DNA of 64,000 nt from Cryptomeria japonica (taxonomy: Eukaryota > Streptophyta > Pinopsida > Cupressales > Cupressaceae), in the NCBI RefSeq assembly GCF_030272615.1, contig NC_081406.1:483011900-483075899 (forward strand), written 5' to 3'. Shown here in pieces: positions 9,933 to 21,805 of this stretch. Every line of letters begins with the position of its first letter. The first letter of the stretch is position 1. Position numbers and translations under genes: made by a program. The notes under the pieces are model-generated. The model made no database searches. It saw nothing but the letters and a program-made list of their open reading frames with translations, and was not told where the DNA came from.

Positions 9933-11661
9933 AAACTACTAATGAATTGTTTTCAGGTTCGCTAGTCAAAGACCAAACACATCAAACTTCTAACTTGGTG
10001 ATTTTGTAGGTTGCCTTATATTCCAACCAGACTTTTGTGTTTGTGATTCATAATTAGGCACCTAATATGTTTGCTAAGTAGGATGGAATGAACATGTGTT
10101 TACTTTGTTTGTCGAGTTTGACATTGGAGTAGGAGAGTATGCTCTCATCCTTCTTAGGGTGATCAGAAATCCAGATCTTCGATACCATTCTCATGTTTTG
10201 GATTGTTTGTTACCTTTAGAGGGCTTGCCTTCCCGACCATTTGCTTTCTTTTGCAAGCAAGTGACAAATTGTGAGAAGGGAATGACCCAAAGTGAGCACA
10301 GCTAGAGTACCTTGGCATTCTAACTCACTATAAATAAATACCTGATGGGTGAAAGCTTTGAAGGAAGGGTTATGTGGGAATTGTAGTTACTTGGGAAGTG
10401 ATGACCCTTGGACTCTTTCTCATATCAACATCTAAGTAGGGCCTCACGGTCTAAATCATGCTTGCGCGACTACATTTGTTTGGTATCTTGGTGGGCCTAT
10501 GTCTCAATCACGCTTGTGTGACACCAAGGAGTAACACTTAACAAAAATCCTTATAAAACACCTTGTATTTAGAGGCCAAAAATCCTTCTAGTTGCTTGAG
10601 AAGGAGGAGTTCGGATACTTGGAAGAGATACTAAGTTTGCCATGGGGAGATTTCCATGGGGACTGATGCTTGGCTGCCCTAAGAAGTGAGTGCCATGGAG
10701 GGGAGCCCATGGGGTCAAGCATCTATGTATTCTCCTTGAATCTCATAACGAGTCTACCTCTTAAGTACCTACTGCCCTTGCCTACCATAAGAAATGTGTG
10801 AATGAGCATGATTGTCTTGAGTCTAAGTTAAAATATCTTGTCTTCTTTGCTTGTCAAAAGTTGAGTTGTGTCTCATTTAAAAACAAGACAAATTGATTCA
10901 AAACAAGGTTAAACACAAGAGTATTTCATTCAACAAAGTTCAAAAACACCTTCAAACATGGTTGTCAAACATTTTTCAAAATCTTGTCTCAACATTCATG
11001 TCACTTAGATTTAGGTTCATCCTAGGTTTGCATTTTGCAAATTCATTGTTAATTACCAAGGTTAAGTTTCACCTAGGTCATACTCCTTTGCATATCAATA
11101 AGGGTCATCCATTTTGCATGCGTCCTCTTGCATTAGAGTAATACCATTTCATAATTCAAACTTAGATTGACATTGTCATACATTTGCATTTGCATACCCT
11201 AGGTCCCTTCATTAAGCTTAGGTCATTATCATATCATATTAGGGTCACTTGAATAGTAATTGTCCCTTAGCATATAGTGTCAAAACTAGGTTTTGTCATA
11301 CTTGAGTAATCCAAATCTTTGATAAACCCTAAGTCATTGTTAGGAGGTCTAGACCTTATCAAACCTTTTCTCTTTTGGTCATCAATGTCATTTAGTCAAA
11401 CCTAGCTTAGTATCCAAGCATATAGGGGAGACATTGTCATTTTGTCCTTTTGTCCTTTGAGGTCTAGACATCACTTCAATTTCCTAAGGGTCTCTTTTTT
11501 AGATTCGCATTCCAAAAAGTTTGTCAAAATCTTGAAAAATAACCAAAAACATAGGTTGCATTCTTGCCATAGATTGCATTTTCATCTATTTAGTTTGCAT
11601 TTAGTTGCATATCATGCATTATCCTTGAAAAATTCCAAAAATATTGCATTCGCATAGTGAC
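9933..11661 (+). other. Leader of the plus-strand Tat element
   Basis: No gene is supported. The stretch is the inverted counterpart of 7189-8930, and similarity reaches the ATG of both main ORFs (11662 and 7188). It is conserved between elements whose coding regions are unrelated, so it may carry packaging or translation signals; that is inference. Confidence 0.75.
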
Positions 11662-14600
11662 ATGCCTGTTGAGACAAGGTCAAAATCTAAAAAGATGGCG
11701 AACCAACGTATCAACCCATTGACAACATATCAAATTCACAGTTTCAAACTAGTTAAACAGTACAAATTGAAGGTTCATCAAACACATCATTACCACCATA
11801 TGGAATGGTTCAACTTGGACCACCTCCATTATATGAACTAGTATTTGTACCCATGAAACCAGGACATGGGAGTGTTCCACCAACACCAAGAGGAAATGCA
11901 CCTTTCGATTGGAATCAACCAAACCCGCAACATGAAATTCAAACATTACATGAGGAACAAACTCTTTCACAAGGATTTGGTTCAGATCAAGGCATTCAAC
12001 AAGAAACAAATCAAAACATTTTACTAGATTCTTCATCAGATTCCAATGCTTCTGATGATGTTGATATGTTCCTTCAAGATCTGAAGTTGACAAAAAAGAT
12101 GGATAAATTCTTGAACAAGGTCTTTAAGATGTTCCCACAAAAATATCTTGACATGATGAGTAATGTGACCTCCTCAAGTGAGCAAATCAATGTGCAAAAA
12201 CAACAAGGTGGTGAGTTGTTAAGTTTCTCTCTGCATCCAAATGAAGAACATGTGCAACAAGAAACTCAACCTACCTTGATGAGTAAACGTGCTTCAAAGG
12301 CATTGACAGTGACTATTCCTCAAAAGTCACCATTTGAGACAATAAATAATCCATTATTTAACACAACACCTGTAACACAAGATCAAATGAAGACCACACA
12401 AATATTGACAGTTGTCCCTAAACAAGAAGTGGTTCCTCATATGCATAAAATTGGATCAAAATCTAAGATGCAAGAAAGCTTCACGACTGGAATGCCTGAT
12501 ATCACCAATGTCCAAAACAATTCCACAATGCAACAAAGTTCTTATGTTCCACTAAGTTCAATATACTTGCCAAACACTCAAGTACCTGTTATGCAGACTA
12601 TTATGACAGATCCTTCGATAATGGCGACACAAAGAGCTACAGATAGTGGTTTGCACCAACAACAAATGTTGCAACAATTGAGTAATACACAAAAAGTACA
12701 ATCGAATGTGCAAACAAATAATGCTCAACAACAACAATATCGCATTCGACAAGAATTTGCAACGCCTTCTGCCCCATTACAAGTTAATGCAAACTTGAAA
12801 CCACCACAATGGATTAGACAAACAACACAGCAATTTAATGCAAGTGCCATACCCCATCTTAAGGAGAAACAACAAAAACCACCCAAACAAAGTTTTTTGC
12901 AAATGATGGGATTTACACTGCGACAACAACAATTGGCACAAAGTCAGCAAATTCTGATTCGTCAGCATCAACAACAACATGTGCCTCAATATGTGCCAAG
13001 ACAAACAAGCTATCATACTTCACAACCGCAATTGACGCCTGTGCAATATCAACAACACCCTCAATTGCAATATCAACCTAGGCTACATACGATGATGCCA
13101 CCACAAGAAGCACAACAACAAGGTCAATATCAAGGCATGGTACAACCACAACAACAAGAGGTGTACCAAGAACATTATATGCCGAAGACACCAAAGACGG
13201 CAATTTCAGAGCATCAACAACCGATCGGAAACACGATGTATCGACAAAGAGTACCCACCAGGATTAATGATGGACCTCCAAAATCTGATACAATTGCGCA
13301 ACAGCTTGAAAAGTTGCAACGACAAGTTGACGCATTAGAAACCAAAGGAACAAAGAAGTTGTACACAGATCAAGATTTATGTCCTAATCCATTTGACAAG
13401 AGCTTATACATGCCTCCCTTCCCTAAGCATTTTGAGGCACCTAATTTTGAGAAATATAAAGGGAATGGCAATCCAAAAGATCACATTCGAGCATTTTTCG
13501 TGGCGTGTACCAAAGTGAGTTATGAGGAAACATATTTAATGCACTTATTTGCACGAAGTCTCATGGGACAAGCCATGGATTGGTATTCGCATCTGCCAGG
13601 AAATATAAAGACTTGGTCGGAATTGGCTCAAAAGTTTATATCTCACTTCGCATTCAACATTGATAGTGACATGACCATGTCAGATTTATGGAACACTAAG
13701 CAAAAGCAAGGGGAACCATTAGTGACTTTCTTGCAACGATGGCGAAGCTTGTATAGTCGTTCTTCCCTAGATATACCTGAAGAACAACAAGTGAACTTGT
13801 TTATCCAAAATTTGGTCCCAAAAATGATGTATGAACTAAAATTGAAAAGTCCCAGTACTATTGAGAAACTCATTAAGAAAGGGATGAACATTGAAACCGC
13901 TCTTGTAGCCAAGGGAATCATTAAGCTTAACAAAGAGTGTGACAACACAAACAATTCAGGGGACAGAAATGGATTTTGGTACAAAAACAAGAATGTCACT
14001 AATGATGGAGTTGTTGATACAAGAATGGTGAATGCAAATCAACCCCCATTCACAATCGAGAAATTGAGTTTTCCTAATATGTCAACTATGGAACAAAATC
14101 AAACACCAGTGAGCAATGTTACTCAACAGCCACAGTACCAACAACATACTCAACAATACACTCAACAATATAATCAACAATAAGGTCAGCAACAAAACCA
14201 GCAACGCAAACCTTTCCGATCAAGGGATGGACCTCCTCGACAGTTTACGCCATTGGGAGAGCCTATTGAGTGAGTAATGAAATAGTTAATACAAGCAAAA
14301 TTTATCAAGTTACCAGATATCAAGGCAGAACCAGTGGTAAAGCCGCATTGGTGGAATGATAATGCATATTGTGAGTACCATCGGTCAAAAGGACATAAAA
14401 CCGCATCATGTTTTCAATTGAAACATATGATTCAAGACTTTTTAGAGCAAGGAGTAATTGAGGTAGATCAGCCCAACGTGACCTCTAATAGTGATCATAC
14501 AATTTTCAAAACTCCTTTGCTTGATCATGACAAGGGTAAAGCATCCTCTGCAAACTCTACCCAAATAGCAAATTATGCAAACACTGGTTATAACAATGTC

Positions 14601-14888
14601 ATCAATTGTTTTCGCATGTCAAATGAGTATGTTTCCACCCTAAGAATAAAGGGACAAGAGCCTTCTTGCGCAGTCACCACTCATCAATCCAAAATAGTCC
14701 TGAAAGGAGCTCCTGCAGTTCCCCCCAAATCAACTCATGTGAGTCAGTATAATCTCCTAGATCATCTAGGAAAGACACCTGCACAAATATCAATCCTTGA
14801 GTTGTTGAAAATGTCCCCCATGCATCGCGCAGTCCTAGATAAAGCTTTAATTGAGTCCATTGTCCCGACATACATTGATGTTGACTAG
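11662..14888 (+). pseudogene. gag: gag polyprotein (Gln-rich N-part, capsid, zinc knuckle), broken
   Basis: The start is taken at 11662 by position against the leader; a frameshift before about 11740 moves reading into the frame that is open from 11805. The first 520 residues are very Gln-rich with low complexity. A retrotransposon gag (capsid) domain lies at about 13400-13910, recognisable from PPFPKHFEAPNFEKYKG, the AMDWYSHL segment and LFIQNLVPKMMYEL. A zinc knuckle of pattern C-x2-H-x3-GH-x4-C lies at 14370-14411 (CEYHRSKGHKTASC). Its expected role is particle assembly and RNA packaging in the cytoplasm. In-frame stops lie at 14181 (TAA), 14271 (TGA), 14283 (TAG) and 14886 (TAG), so no intact gag is made. 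Confidence 0.85.
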
Positions 14889-15617
14889 TTTCAAGCCCGA
14901 ATTGGACATCTAGCTATTTCCCAAAATGTTGCATTTTTTGATAATGATATTTCACCCGATAAGCTCCCTCATAATGATCCTTTACATCTTGAAGTCTTTG
15001 TCCATAATTGCAAAATCCAACGAGTCTTGATAGATGGCGGAGCAGGTCTTAATATTTGTACCTTGAGAGTGGTCATTGGCCTTGGTTATACAGAAAATGA
15101 CATTGATGCTTCCAGAAGAATAACAATCAAAGCATATGATGATGCTGAGCGCCCATCTAAAGGGATAATTACATTGCCTATCAGAGTCGGTCCAGTGACA
15201 AAAAACACTTTCTTGCAGGTCTTAGACCTCGATCTCCCTTACAATATGATTCTTGACCGTCCATGGATCCACACAATGAAAGCAGTTCCATCCACTTATC
15301 ATCAATGTTTAAAATATCCTTACAATGGAACTGAGATAACAATTCCAGGAGATCCTAATCCATTTCAATTTTGTGCTACTCTAAGGGACTCCTCTCAACA
15401 GCAAGTCCCAATCAATAGAGAGGCCCACTCACATAGTTATGTGGATCCTAATGAATTGTTAGATGCTGTCAAAGGAAAATTGAAGATACAAGACCAAGGA
15501 TGCGGAGAATATTCAATGGATCAAACATTCCTCATCGGGAATTTACCAATATCTCCAAAATCATATGGCAAACCACATTTGTTGCAAAAGGAACCCAAGG
15601 TAGTTATTCAATATTAG
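14889..15617 (+). pseudogene. Aspartic protease domain of the Tat pol
   Basis: A retropepsin-like domain cleaves the element polyprotein. The active-site loop is LIDGGAGLN at about 15025, with DGG where classical retropepsins have D-S/T-G; DGG forms are common in plant Tat-type elements, so this need not be inactivating. The domain closes near 15290 with the conserved YNMILDRPWIHTMKAVPST segment. It continues in the gag frame, and a stop (TAG at 15615) separates it from the G-patch part. Confidence 0.8.
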
Positions 15618-16244
15618 CCTCCCACTACATTTACAAGATGGGGTGAACTTGACAAAGAAACTTTAGATGATGATGTCATAGATTGGCTTTATAAAGATCT
15701 AACTGAGACCCCACCTGTTAGGTTGCCGGTGGAACGGTACGGTAAAGGATTTACTATGCTGCAGAAGAAAGGATATGATGGCTGCAGTGGCTTAGGCTCA
15801 GACAAAAATGGAAGGCTAGAACCTATTATACCTGAGATGCGACCTCCAACTTTAGGGTTAGGTTTTGTATCATTGCGAATTGGATCCTCATCTACCAAAG
15901 TGACCACGTGTGGAAAGGGGCGTGACTCTGATGATGAAATAACATCTGAGGATACCCGACCCAAAACTGATTCCAATGAATGGGAGTGGAGTTCTTTTTC
16001 TTCTAGCTCCTATGCCCTTGACAATGTTTTCCTTGACCCTGATGATTTGCCTATGGAAGACAAACATGAAGTAACTCCCCTTCCCAAAACATGTCCTAAT
16101 GCTTGGATAGAGTCGTTCTGGGACCCAAGCTCCGAATCAGATATGAGCAGTTCAGACAGTGATACCACAAATGTTTACATCTTTACCATCTCAGTCCTCT
16201 CTCTCCTTAAAACCGATGATGACATGCCCCTCGTCTATCCCTAA
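15618..16244 (+). pseudogene. G-patch domain and acidic linker of the Tat polyprotein
   Basis: Residues encoded at about 15738-15825 form a G-patch (GFTMLQKKGYDGCSGLGSD, then GRLEPI), a glycine-rich fold used in RNA-related proteins and also present in some retroviral proteases. An acidic, Ser-rich linker follows (SSDSDTT near 16150). It is in frame with protease upstream and RT downstream, so it belongs to the polyprotein rather than to a captured separate gene. It ends at a TAA (16242). Confidence 0.75.
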
Positions 16245-17571
16245 CTTATCCAACATGACCAACAAGAACCACTCACATTGGATTGTTTTCAAAATGACGA
16301 AGCAATTGCAAAATTCCTTGGACTATGGGAAGGCATACCACAAGGTGATCATAAGGCAGGATTTGCTATTGATCTGGATTCCACAGCATATTTTGGGGAG
16401 TCAACTCCATCTTCCAGTCATCAAAATGAAAAAAGGAAAGAAAAAGTAAAAAATCAAAAGAATAGGTCTTTGAGTGAAAACCGTAAGGCACTCTCTGATC
16501 ATGAAATAGTAAAAATAAAAGACGTACCTACGGGTGAAAACCTCTCGGAGGCACCCAAAGGTGGAAGATTGGACATACCCCTATCAAGTCAGGATAAATC
16601 AACATTTCTTGTGGAAATGACCGAAGAGATAAATTTGGGTACACCTGACAACCCTAAGGTCATTCATTTCGCTGCTTCTTTATCAAAACAGGAAAAGATA
16701 GATTTTGTCAATTTCTTTCTTGAGAAGAAGATCAGCTTTGCATGGTCCTATGCAGATATGCCTGGCCTTGATCTAGAATTAGTCCTTCATCACTTGCCAT
16801 TAAAAGCAGATGCCAAGGCTGTCAAACAGAAACTCAGAAAGATGCATCCCTAGGTGGCTCTCTTGGTCAAGGTAGAACTGAAAAAATTACTAGATGTGGG
16901 CTTTATCAGACCCATTGATTATGCAGACTGGATTTCAAATTTGGTACCAGTCAGCAAAGTAACTAGGGGCATCAGAATCTATACAGATTTTAGGGATCTC
17001 AATAAAGCATTCCCTAAAGATGACTTTCCACTGCCAAATATAGACATCATAGTTGACATGACCGCTGGATATGAGATGCTCTCATTAATGGATGGTTTCT
17101 CCGGCTATAACCAAATTCGCATTGCTCCTGAAGATCAACATAAGACTGCATTCACATGTGTTTGGGGTACCTACTGTTGGAATGTGATGCCCTTTGGTTT
17201 TAAAAATGTCGGCGCAACATATCAAAGAGCGATGATGACAATTTTCCACGATTTCATGCATACTTTGATGGAAGACTATGTTGATGACTTATTATGCAAA
17301 TCTGTCAAAAGAGATAGTCATCTCGCCATCCTGGGCCCAATTTTTGACCGAATGGAAACCTACAAGCTCAGACTCAATCCAAAGAAGTGTGTCTTTGGTG
17401 TCACAGCTGGCAAATTACTAGGGTACATTGTTTCTCACAGAGGCATTGAAGTCGACCCTGCCAAGGTTAAAGCAATAATGGATATGCCTCCTCCTTCCAA
17501 TCTCCGTCAACTAAGAAGTCTGCAAGGAAAGCTATAGTCAATCCGCCGCTTTATAGCTCAATTGGCCGACA
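16245..17571 (+). pseudogene. pol: Reverse transcriptase of the Tat element
   Basis: A typical Ty3/gypsy RT. Motifs in order: the LVPVSK and RIYTDFRDLNKAFPKDDFPLP region, LMDGFSGYNQI (first catalytic Asp), the MPFGFKNVGATYQRAM region, the active site DYVDDLL near 17277, and LGYIVSHRGIEV in the thumb. It would copy the RNA genome in cytoplasmic particles. The catalytic Asp residues are retained. Stops at 16851 (TAG) and 17535 (TAG) and a probable one-base deletion near 17571 break the frame; coding resumes in another frame at 17572. Confidence 0.9.
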
Positions 17572-18100
17572 ATGTCATCCATTCCAGCATTTATTGCATA
17601 AAGGAGTCGCTTTTAAATGGACTGAGCAATGTCAATCGGCATTTCAAGCTCTTAAGGACTATTTGTTGTTGCCACCTATTCTAATGCCTCCTATAGAAGG
17701 AAAGCCATTTATATTGTATATTTCTGCAACTGAAATGGCACTAGGAGTTCTCTTGGCCCAACAGGATGAGACCGACAAAGAGCGAGCTATTTATTATATC
17801 AGCCAGACACTAGTGGGCTATGAGTTGAATTATTCACCTATTGAACGGGCATGCTTAGTAGTGGTCTTTGCAACATAGAAACTCCGACACTATATGTTAA
17901 ATCACCAAACATTGCTGGTTGCAAAAATTGATCCCTTGAAATACTTACTTAGCAGAGCAGCTTTGATGGGTCGCCTAGCAAAGTGGGTTATGATCCTCAG
18001 TGAATTTGATATTGAGTATATGGAGCGAAAGGCAATAAAAGGGCAAGTCATAGCGGATCAACTTGCCGAGGCTCCTATTTATGATGATCATCCCATGTTG
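17572..18100 (+). pseudogene. RT-linked RNase H domain of the Tat element
   Basis: After the shift near 17571 the frame reads FKWTEQCQSAFQALK, PFILYISATEMALGVLLAQ and AIYYISQTL, then LNYSPIERACLVVVFAT, the usual RNase H region directly after gypsy RT. In strand PFILYISATEMALG a Ser stands where Asp is usual for this enzyme; degenerate RT-linked RNase H is typical where a second RNase H follows. A TAG at 17876 interrupts it in the ATxKLRHY stretch. Confidence 0.8.
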
Positions 18101-18560
18101 ACAGATTTTCCGGATGAGTCAGTCTTTGCTCTTACATCTTCTAATGAATGGAAGTTATACTTTGATGGGTCCCATACCAAGTTCGGATCCGGAGCAGGCA
18201 TATTGTTTGTCACCCCTCAAGGTGATGCTATTCCCAAGTCCTACAGAATAACTTTTCATTGTACCAATAACATTGCAGAGTATGAAGCACTAGTCACAAG
18301 ACTCCGAGTAGTGGTCCACTGGAACATCACACATTTACAAGTCTATGGAGATTCTCAGTTAGTCATCCGTCAAGTGAATGATGACTACAAAACAAAAGAT
18401 GAAAAGCTTATTCCCTACAAGCATATGGTAGATTTCTTCAAGACAAAATTTACGGCTATCCATTTCAGTCAAGTTCCAAGAATTCAAAACAAGTCGGCAG
18501 ATGCGATGGCTACGATTGCTTCCATGTTAAATATGCCCCACAATATGGACAAATGTGAAT
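18101..18560 (+). pseudogene. Second (archaeal-type) RNase H domain, Tat-lineage hallmark
   Basis: The reading frame carries WKLYFDGSHTKFGSGAG (catalytic Asp in FDGS), NNIAEYEAL (catalytic Glu), VYGDSQLVIRQ (catalytic Asp) and NKSADAMA (final Asp). This complete catalytic set sits between the RT-linked RNase H and the integrase, the arrangement known for Tat-lineage elements. It would degrade the RNA strand of the RNA/DNA hybrid. No stop falls within the domain. Confidence 0.9.
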
Positions 18561-19906
18561 TTTTGGTCGAACAGTTGCTTGTCCCTTCTTTTGACATTCC
18601 GATAGTAGATGTGATGTGCGATCTTGTTGGTCCTAACTCCCCGTGGTACAATGATGTCTATCAATATTTGAAATCCCAAACCTTACCACCTAATCTTTCC
18701 GCTAACCAACGCCGAGCCTTCATCCGACAAACAGCCAAATATGTCATCATTGCCGACACCCTTTACCGTCGTTCCTTTGACCATACCCTCCTCAGGTGTT
18801 TGGATTTTGACGAAGCACAAATGGCTTTACACGAGGTTCATGATGGTATATGTGGGGGCCATTTCAATGGTCTTAGCTTAGCCAAAAAGTTGATTCGTGC
18901 TGGGTATTATTGGCCCACTCTGGAAAAGGATGTTCATGATTTTGTTAAGAAGTGCTACAAATGCCAGATCCATGGAAATTACATTCATGCACCAGCCCAA
19001 GAGCTTCATTCTGTCATATCTCCATGGCCCTTTTCTCAATGGGGATTGGATCTTATTGGCAAGATTCACCCGACATCTGCAAATGGACACAAGTTCATCA
19101 TTACAGCCATAGAGTATTTTACAAAGTGGATCGAGGCTATCCCCATGACCTATATCACTGGTGTGCAAATTTCAAAATTCCTGCTGAATTATATCATATG
19201 CCGATATGGGGTTCGCCTTGCCATAGTCACAGATAATGGTCGTCCCTTCAAGAATAAAGATGTCAAGGAACTCTGTGAAAAGTTTCATATCCAACACCGT
19301 TTCTCCAGTCCATATTATCCATAGGGTAATGGTCAAGCTGAAGCATCAAATAAAACCATTATCAAGATCCTGAAAAAGGTTGTCAATGACACTGGTCGAG
19401 ATTGGCATGTACAGTTGAATCCAACACTATGGGCTTATCGCACTTCTATCCGCACACCTACTGGCGCAACACCTTATTCCTTGGTGTATGGTGCGGAAGC
19501 CATTTTACCCTTGGAAGTGGAGATTCCTTCTTTGCGTGTTTCCTTGCAACATCTGATTGATGATGAGACACGTAGAGTCTCTCGGTTGCATCAGCTTGAG
19601 ATGTTAGATGAGAAACGTCAGACAACCCTGACACATTTGCAAGCATATCAAAACCGTCTCCGTCGCTCTTATAATAAGAAGGTCAAAGGGCAACACTTCA
19701 AAGTGGGAGATCTGGTTTTAAAGGCAAACCCCAAGAATGTACAATCTACTGACATCATCAAAGGCAAGTTTGAACCTAATTGGGTTGGGCCTTTCATAGT
19801 GACTGCAGCCTATGGCTTGGGGGCATATCAGCTTGCCATCCTAGAAGGTGAACCTTTGTCCGATCCTGTAAATAGCATGCACCTTCGCAAGTACTGGGCA
19901 TAATTT
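18561..19906 (+). pseudogene. Integrase of the Tat element
   Basis: An HHCC zinc-binding domain (HEVHDGICGGHFNG, then CYKCQIHG) at about 18830-18980 precedes the DDE core: GLDLIGKI (D), IVTDNGRPF (D) and GQAEASNKT (E). A stop at 19322 (TAG) sits just before the Glu motif. The C-terminal part has the NPTLWAYRTSIRTPTGATPYSLVYGAEAILP-type region in several blocks and a GPY/F-like module (NWVGPFIV), and ends MHLRKYWA before the TAA at 19904. It would insert the cDNA into chromatin. All three acidic catalytic residues are readable. Confidence 0.88.
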
Positions 19907-20058
19907 TCTATCAGCACTTCTTCAAGTATGATCCTGAAAAAATACAAAAAAATCAAAAAAGAAAAAAATACAAAAAAATAAAAAAAACAAAAAATACAAA
20001 AAAAAAAAAGTGAAAAAACAAGGAAAAACAAAAAAGTAAAGAAAAATGATTCGCCCTC

Positions 20059-20131
20059 TAGTGAAAACCTAGCAAACAGGCGCTTTGGGCAAGTACCATG
20101 GTGAAAACCTGGCAAACAGGCGCCATGTGTA
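20059..20131 (+). other. Conserved noncoding module, plus-element copy
   Basis: Two GTGAAAACCTRGCAAACAGG units, each followed by CGC, lie 41 nt apart start to start, about 150 nt after the pol stop. The copy in the partner element is at 4026-4100. The surrounding A-rich sequence is not conserved to the same degree. Confidence 0.8.
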
Positions 20132-20374
20132 AAAATGATCATTGCTCCGTCATCTATCCTGACCTCTAGCTATGCTTTCTCTCTAAAGGTTTATCAGGTC
20201 TATCCTTGTCCTGACTCAATGTTCTATTTCAGGCCTGTAATTGGTCAGCATCATTGTCTTGCATACTCCGTTTCGTGTGCATATGTTTCGGTCCTGGCCT
20301 CTATATATGTCTTTCAGATGTGCATTGGGTGTGTTCCCCTTGTCCTGATCAATCACTGGAACTTTTAAATTTAA

Positions 20375-20590
20375 AATGTCCTGAAAAAATCATAAAAAAT
20401 TGAAAAATGTCCTGAAAAATCATAAAAAATCGAAAAATGTCCTTAAAAAATCATAAAAAATTGAAAAATGTCCTGAAATAAATCCAAAAAAATTGAAAAA
20501 TGTCCTGACAAAATCATAAAAAATCGAAAAAATGTCCTGAAAAAATCCCTAAAAAGTCAAATAAAGTCCTGAAAAAATGAACAAAAACAT
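20375..20590. repeat. A-rich tandem repeat, unit about 31 bp
   Basis: Imperfect copies of TGTCCTGAAAAAATCATAAA plus AATTGAAAA run through this stretch. The equivalent in the minus-strand element, read on its strand, is at 3258-3383. Tandem repeats in this position are known from Tat-lineage elements. Confidence 0.8.
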
Positions 20591-21805
20591 TATAAAACTC
20601 GCAAAAAAAAATAAAAAATAAAAAATATCCCCTTTGTGCATAGATAGATCACTGAGCGTCCCTCCAATGACACGCAATCAATCAAACATTGTGCTTTCAT
20701 GAAATCACGCATTAACAGATGAACTTTTTCAATCAAACCAGACATTCAAACTGATCACAATTGTCTTCTCAATCGAACGTCAGCATCAATATCATTGGTC
20801 CTTGGCACATTATCATGAGTCTTATATAGGGTGTGGTATGCTCGAAACCAGACTGTGTCCTGTCTTAGATGGGGTACCACATGTCCTGAAACCAGACAGC
20901 ATGATCGTCCTATCAACACTTTCAACTTTTGACAATGAAGATCAAGATGTTTGTTTGACTTGTTGAAATTAGCGAGTCTTATCATTTATTGATTTCTCTT
21001 CGATCATGTTCCTATGTTGCTCGATGATGTCACTGAGTGATTTAGAGTGACTGGGATGGTTCATGGTCCCTTTCTTTTTTGTTGTGATTGTTATTTGTCT
21101 GCGATGTGTCTGTCTTTTGCAAAAAGGGTTGTGTTTCAACGCTGGCCTTCAATGCCATGATGCTATGCATCCGTTTTGCTACATTAAATAAAGGTTCTCA
21201 CCTACAAAGTGCATTGGTGAAAGCAAGTTTTTCTTTGTCTCTAACTGTCCTTTGTCTCATTTCTTCTTACTAACATTTCTTCCATCAGTTCGGGTAGTCA
21301 GTTTGGTCTTGTTCTCCAATCTCCACATGCATATGCTGCATCCTGCATCCATTTGGTTAGTACATTTGCATTACATCAAGCATCACATCAAGCATTTTAT
21401 CCATTTCACATCAAAATGTATCCATACATGTTCCACAATAAATAGTGCATAAGCCATCCATACATGGAAAACAACTATAAGTCATAACACATTGCATCCC
21501 ATCATATCGATGCATATCATATCATATATCACAATAATATCAGAGTACAAAATTGGACTGTCTGTCCTAAGTATGGCCCGCAGGCTGACTATATAATATC
21601 ACACTACATAATGTCAAACTACATATGTCTCTGTCAAAAGGAGCACGTGCCTCTGTCATTGGGTGCTCCCTCTATCCTCCTCATCCCTGCCATGTCTCAA
21701 GGATGATATCCCTCCTGTCCAAGGTCCTGGCTGTGGTGGTCTCATAGGTCCACTCACCCCCATGCTGCTCACTGACCTCCGAGAACGTGGCCTGCTCTCT
21801 GTCCT

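Larger units (their letters stand above)
19907..21300 (+). other. 3' region of the Tat element before the PMD block
   Basis: No gene is supported. An A-rich stretch (19938-20045) leads into the 75-nt module (20059-20131). Tandem repeats of about 31 bp with TGTCCTGAAAAAATC units follow at 20375-20590, then the CTGGTTTC/TATAAGAC repeat (20813-20900). Sequence at 21060-21290 matches the reverse complement of about 2400-2620 in the minus-strand element, and similarity stops where the PMD block begins. Confidence 0.7.

Noticed and set aside
8559-10305. Conserved 69-codon frames in both leaders (8559-8768 and 10096-10305) as a leader gene
   Set aside because: Neither starts with ATG, and similarity is equally high outside the frame, so recent common origin explains it.
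15025-15045. DGGA protease loop as an inactivating mutation
   Set aside because: DGG is common in proteases of plant Tat-type elements, so it is not evidence of loss of function.
14181-19324. Recoded UAG (read as Gln) to explain the many TAG stops
   Set aside because: Stops also include TAA and TGA, a frameshift is present, and plant nuclear genes use the standard code; deamination decay is simpler.
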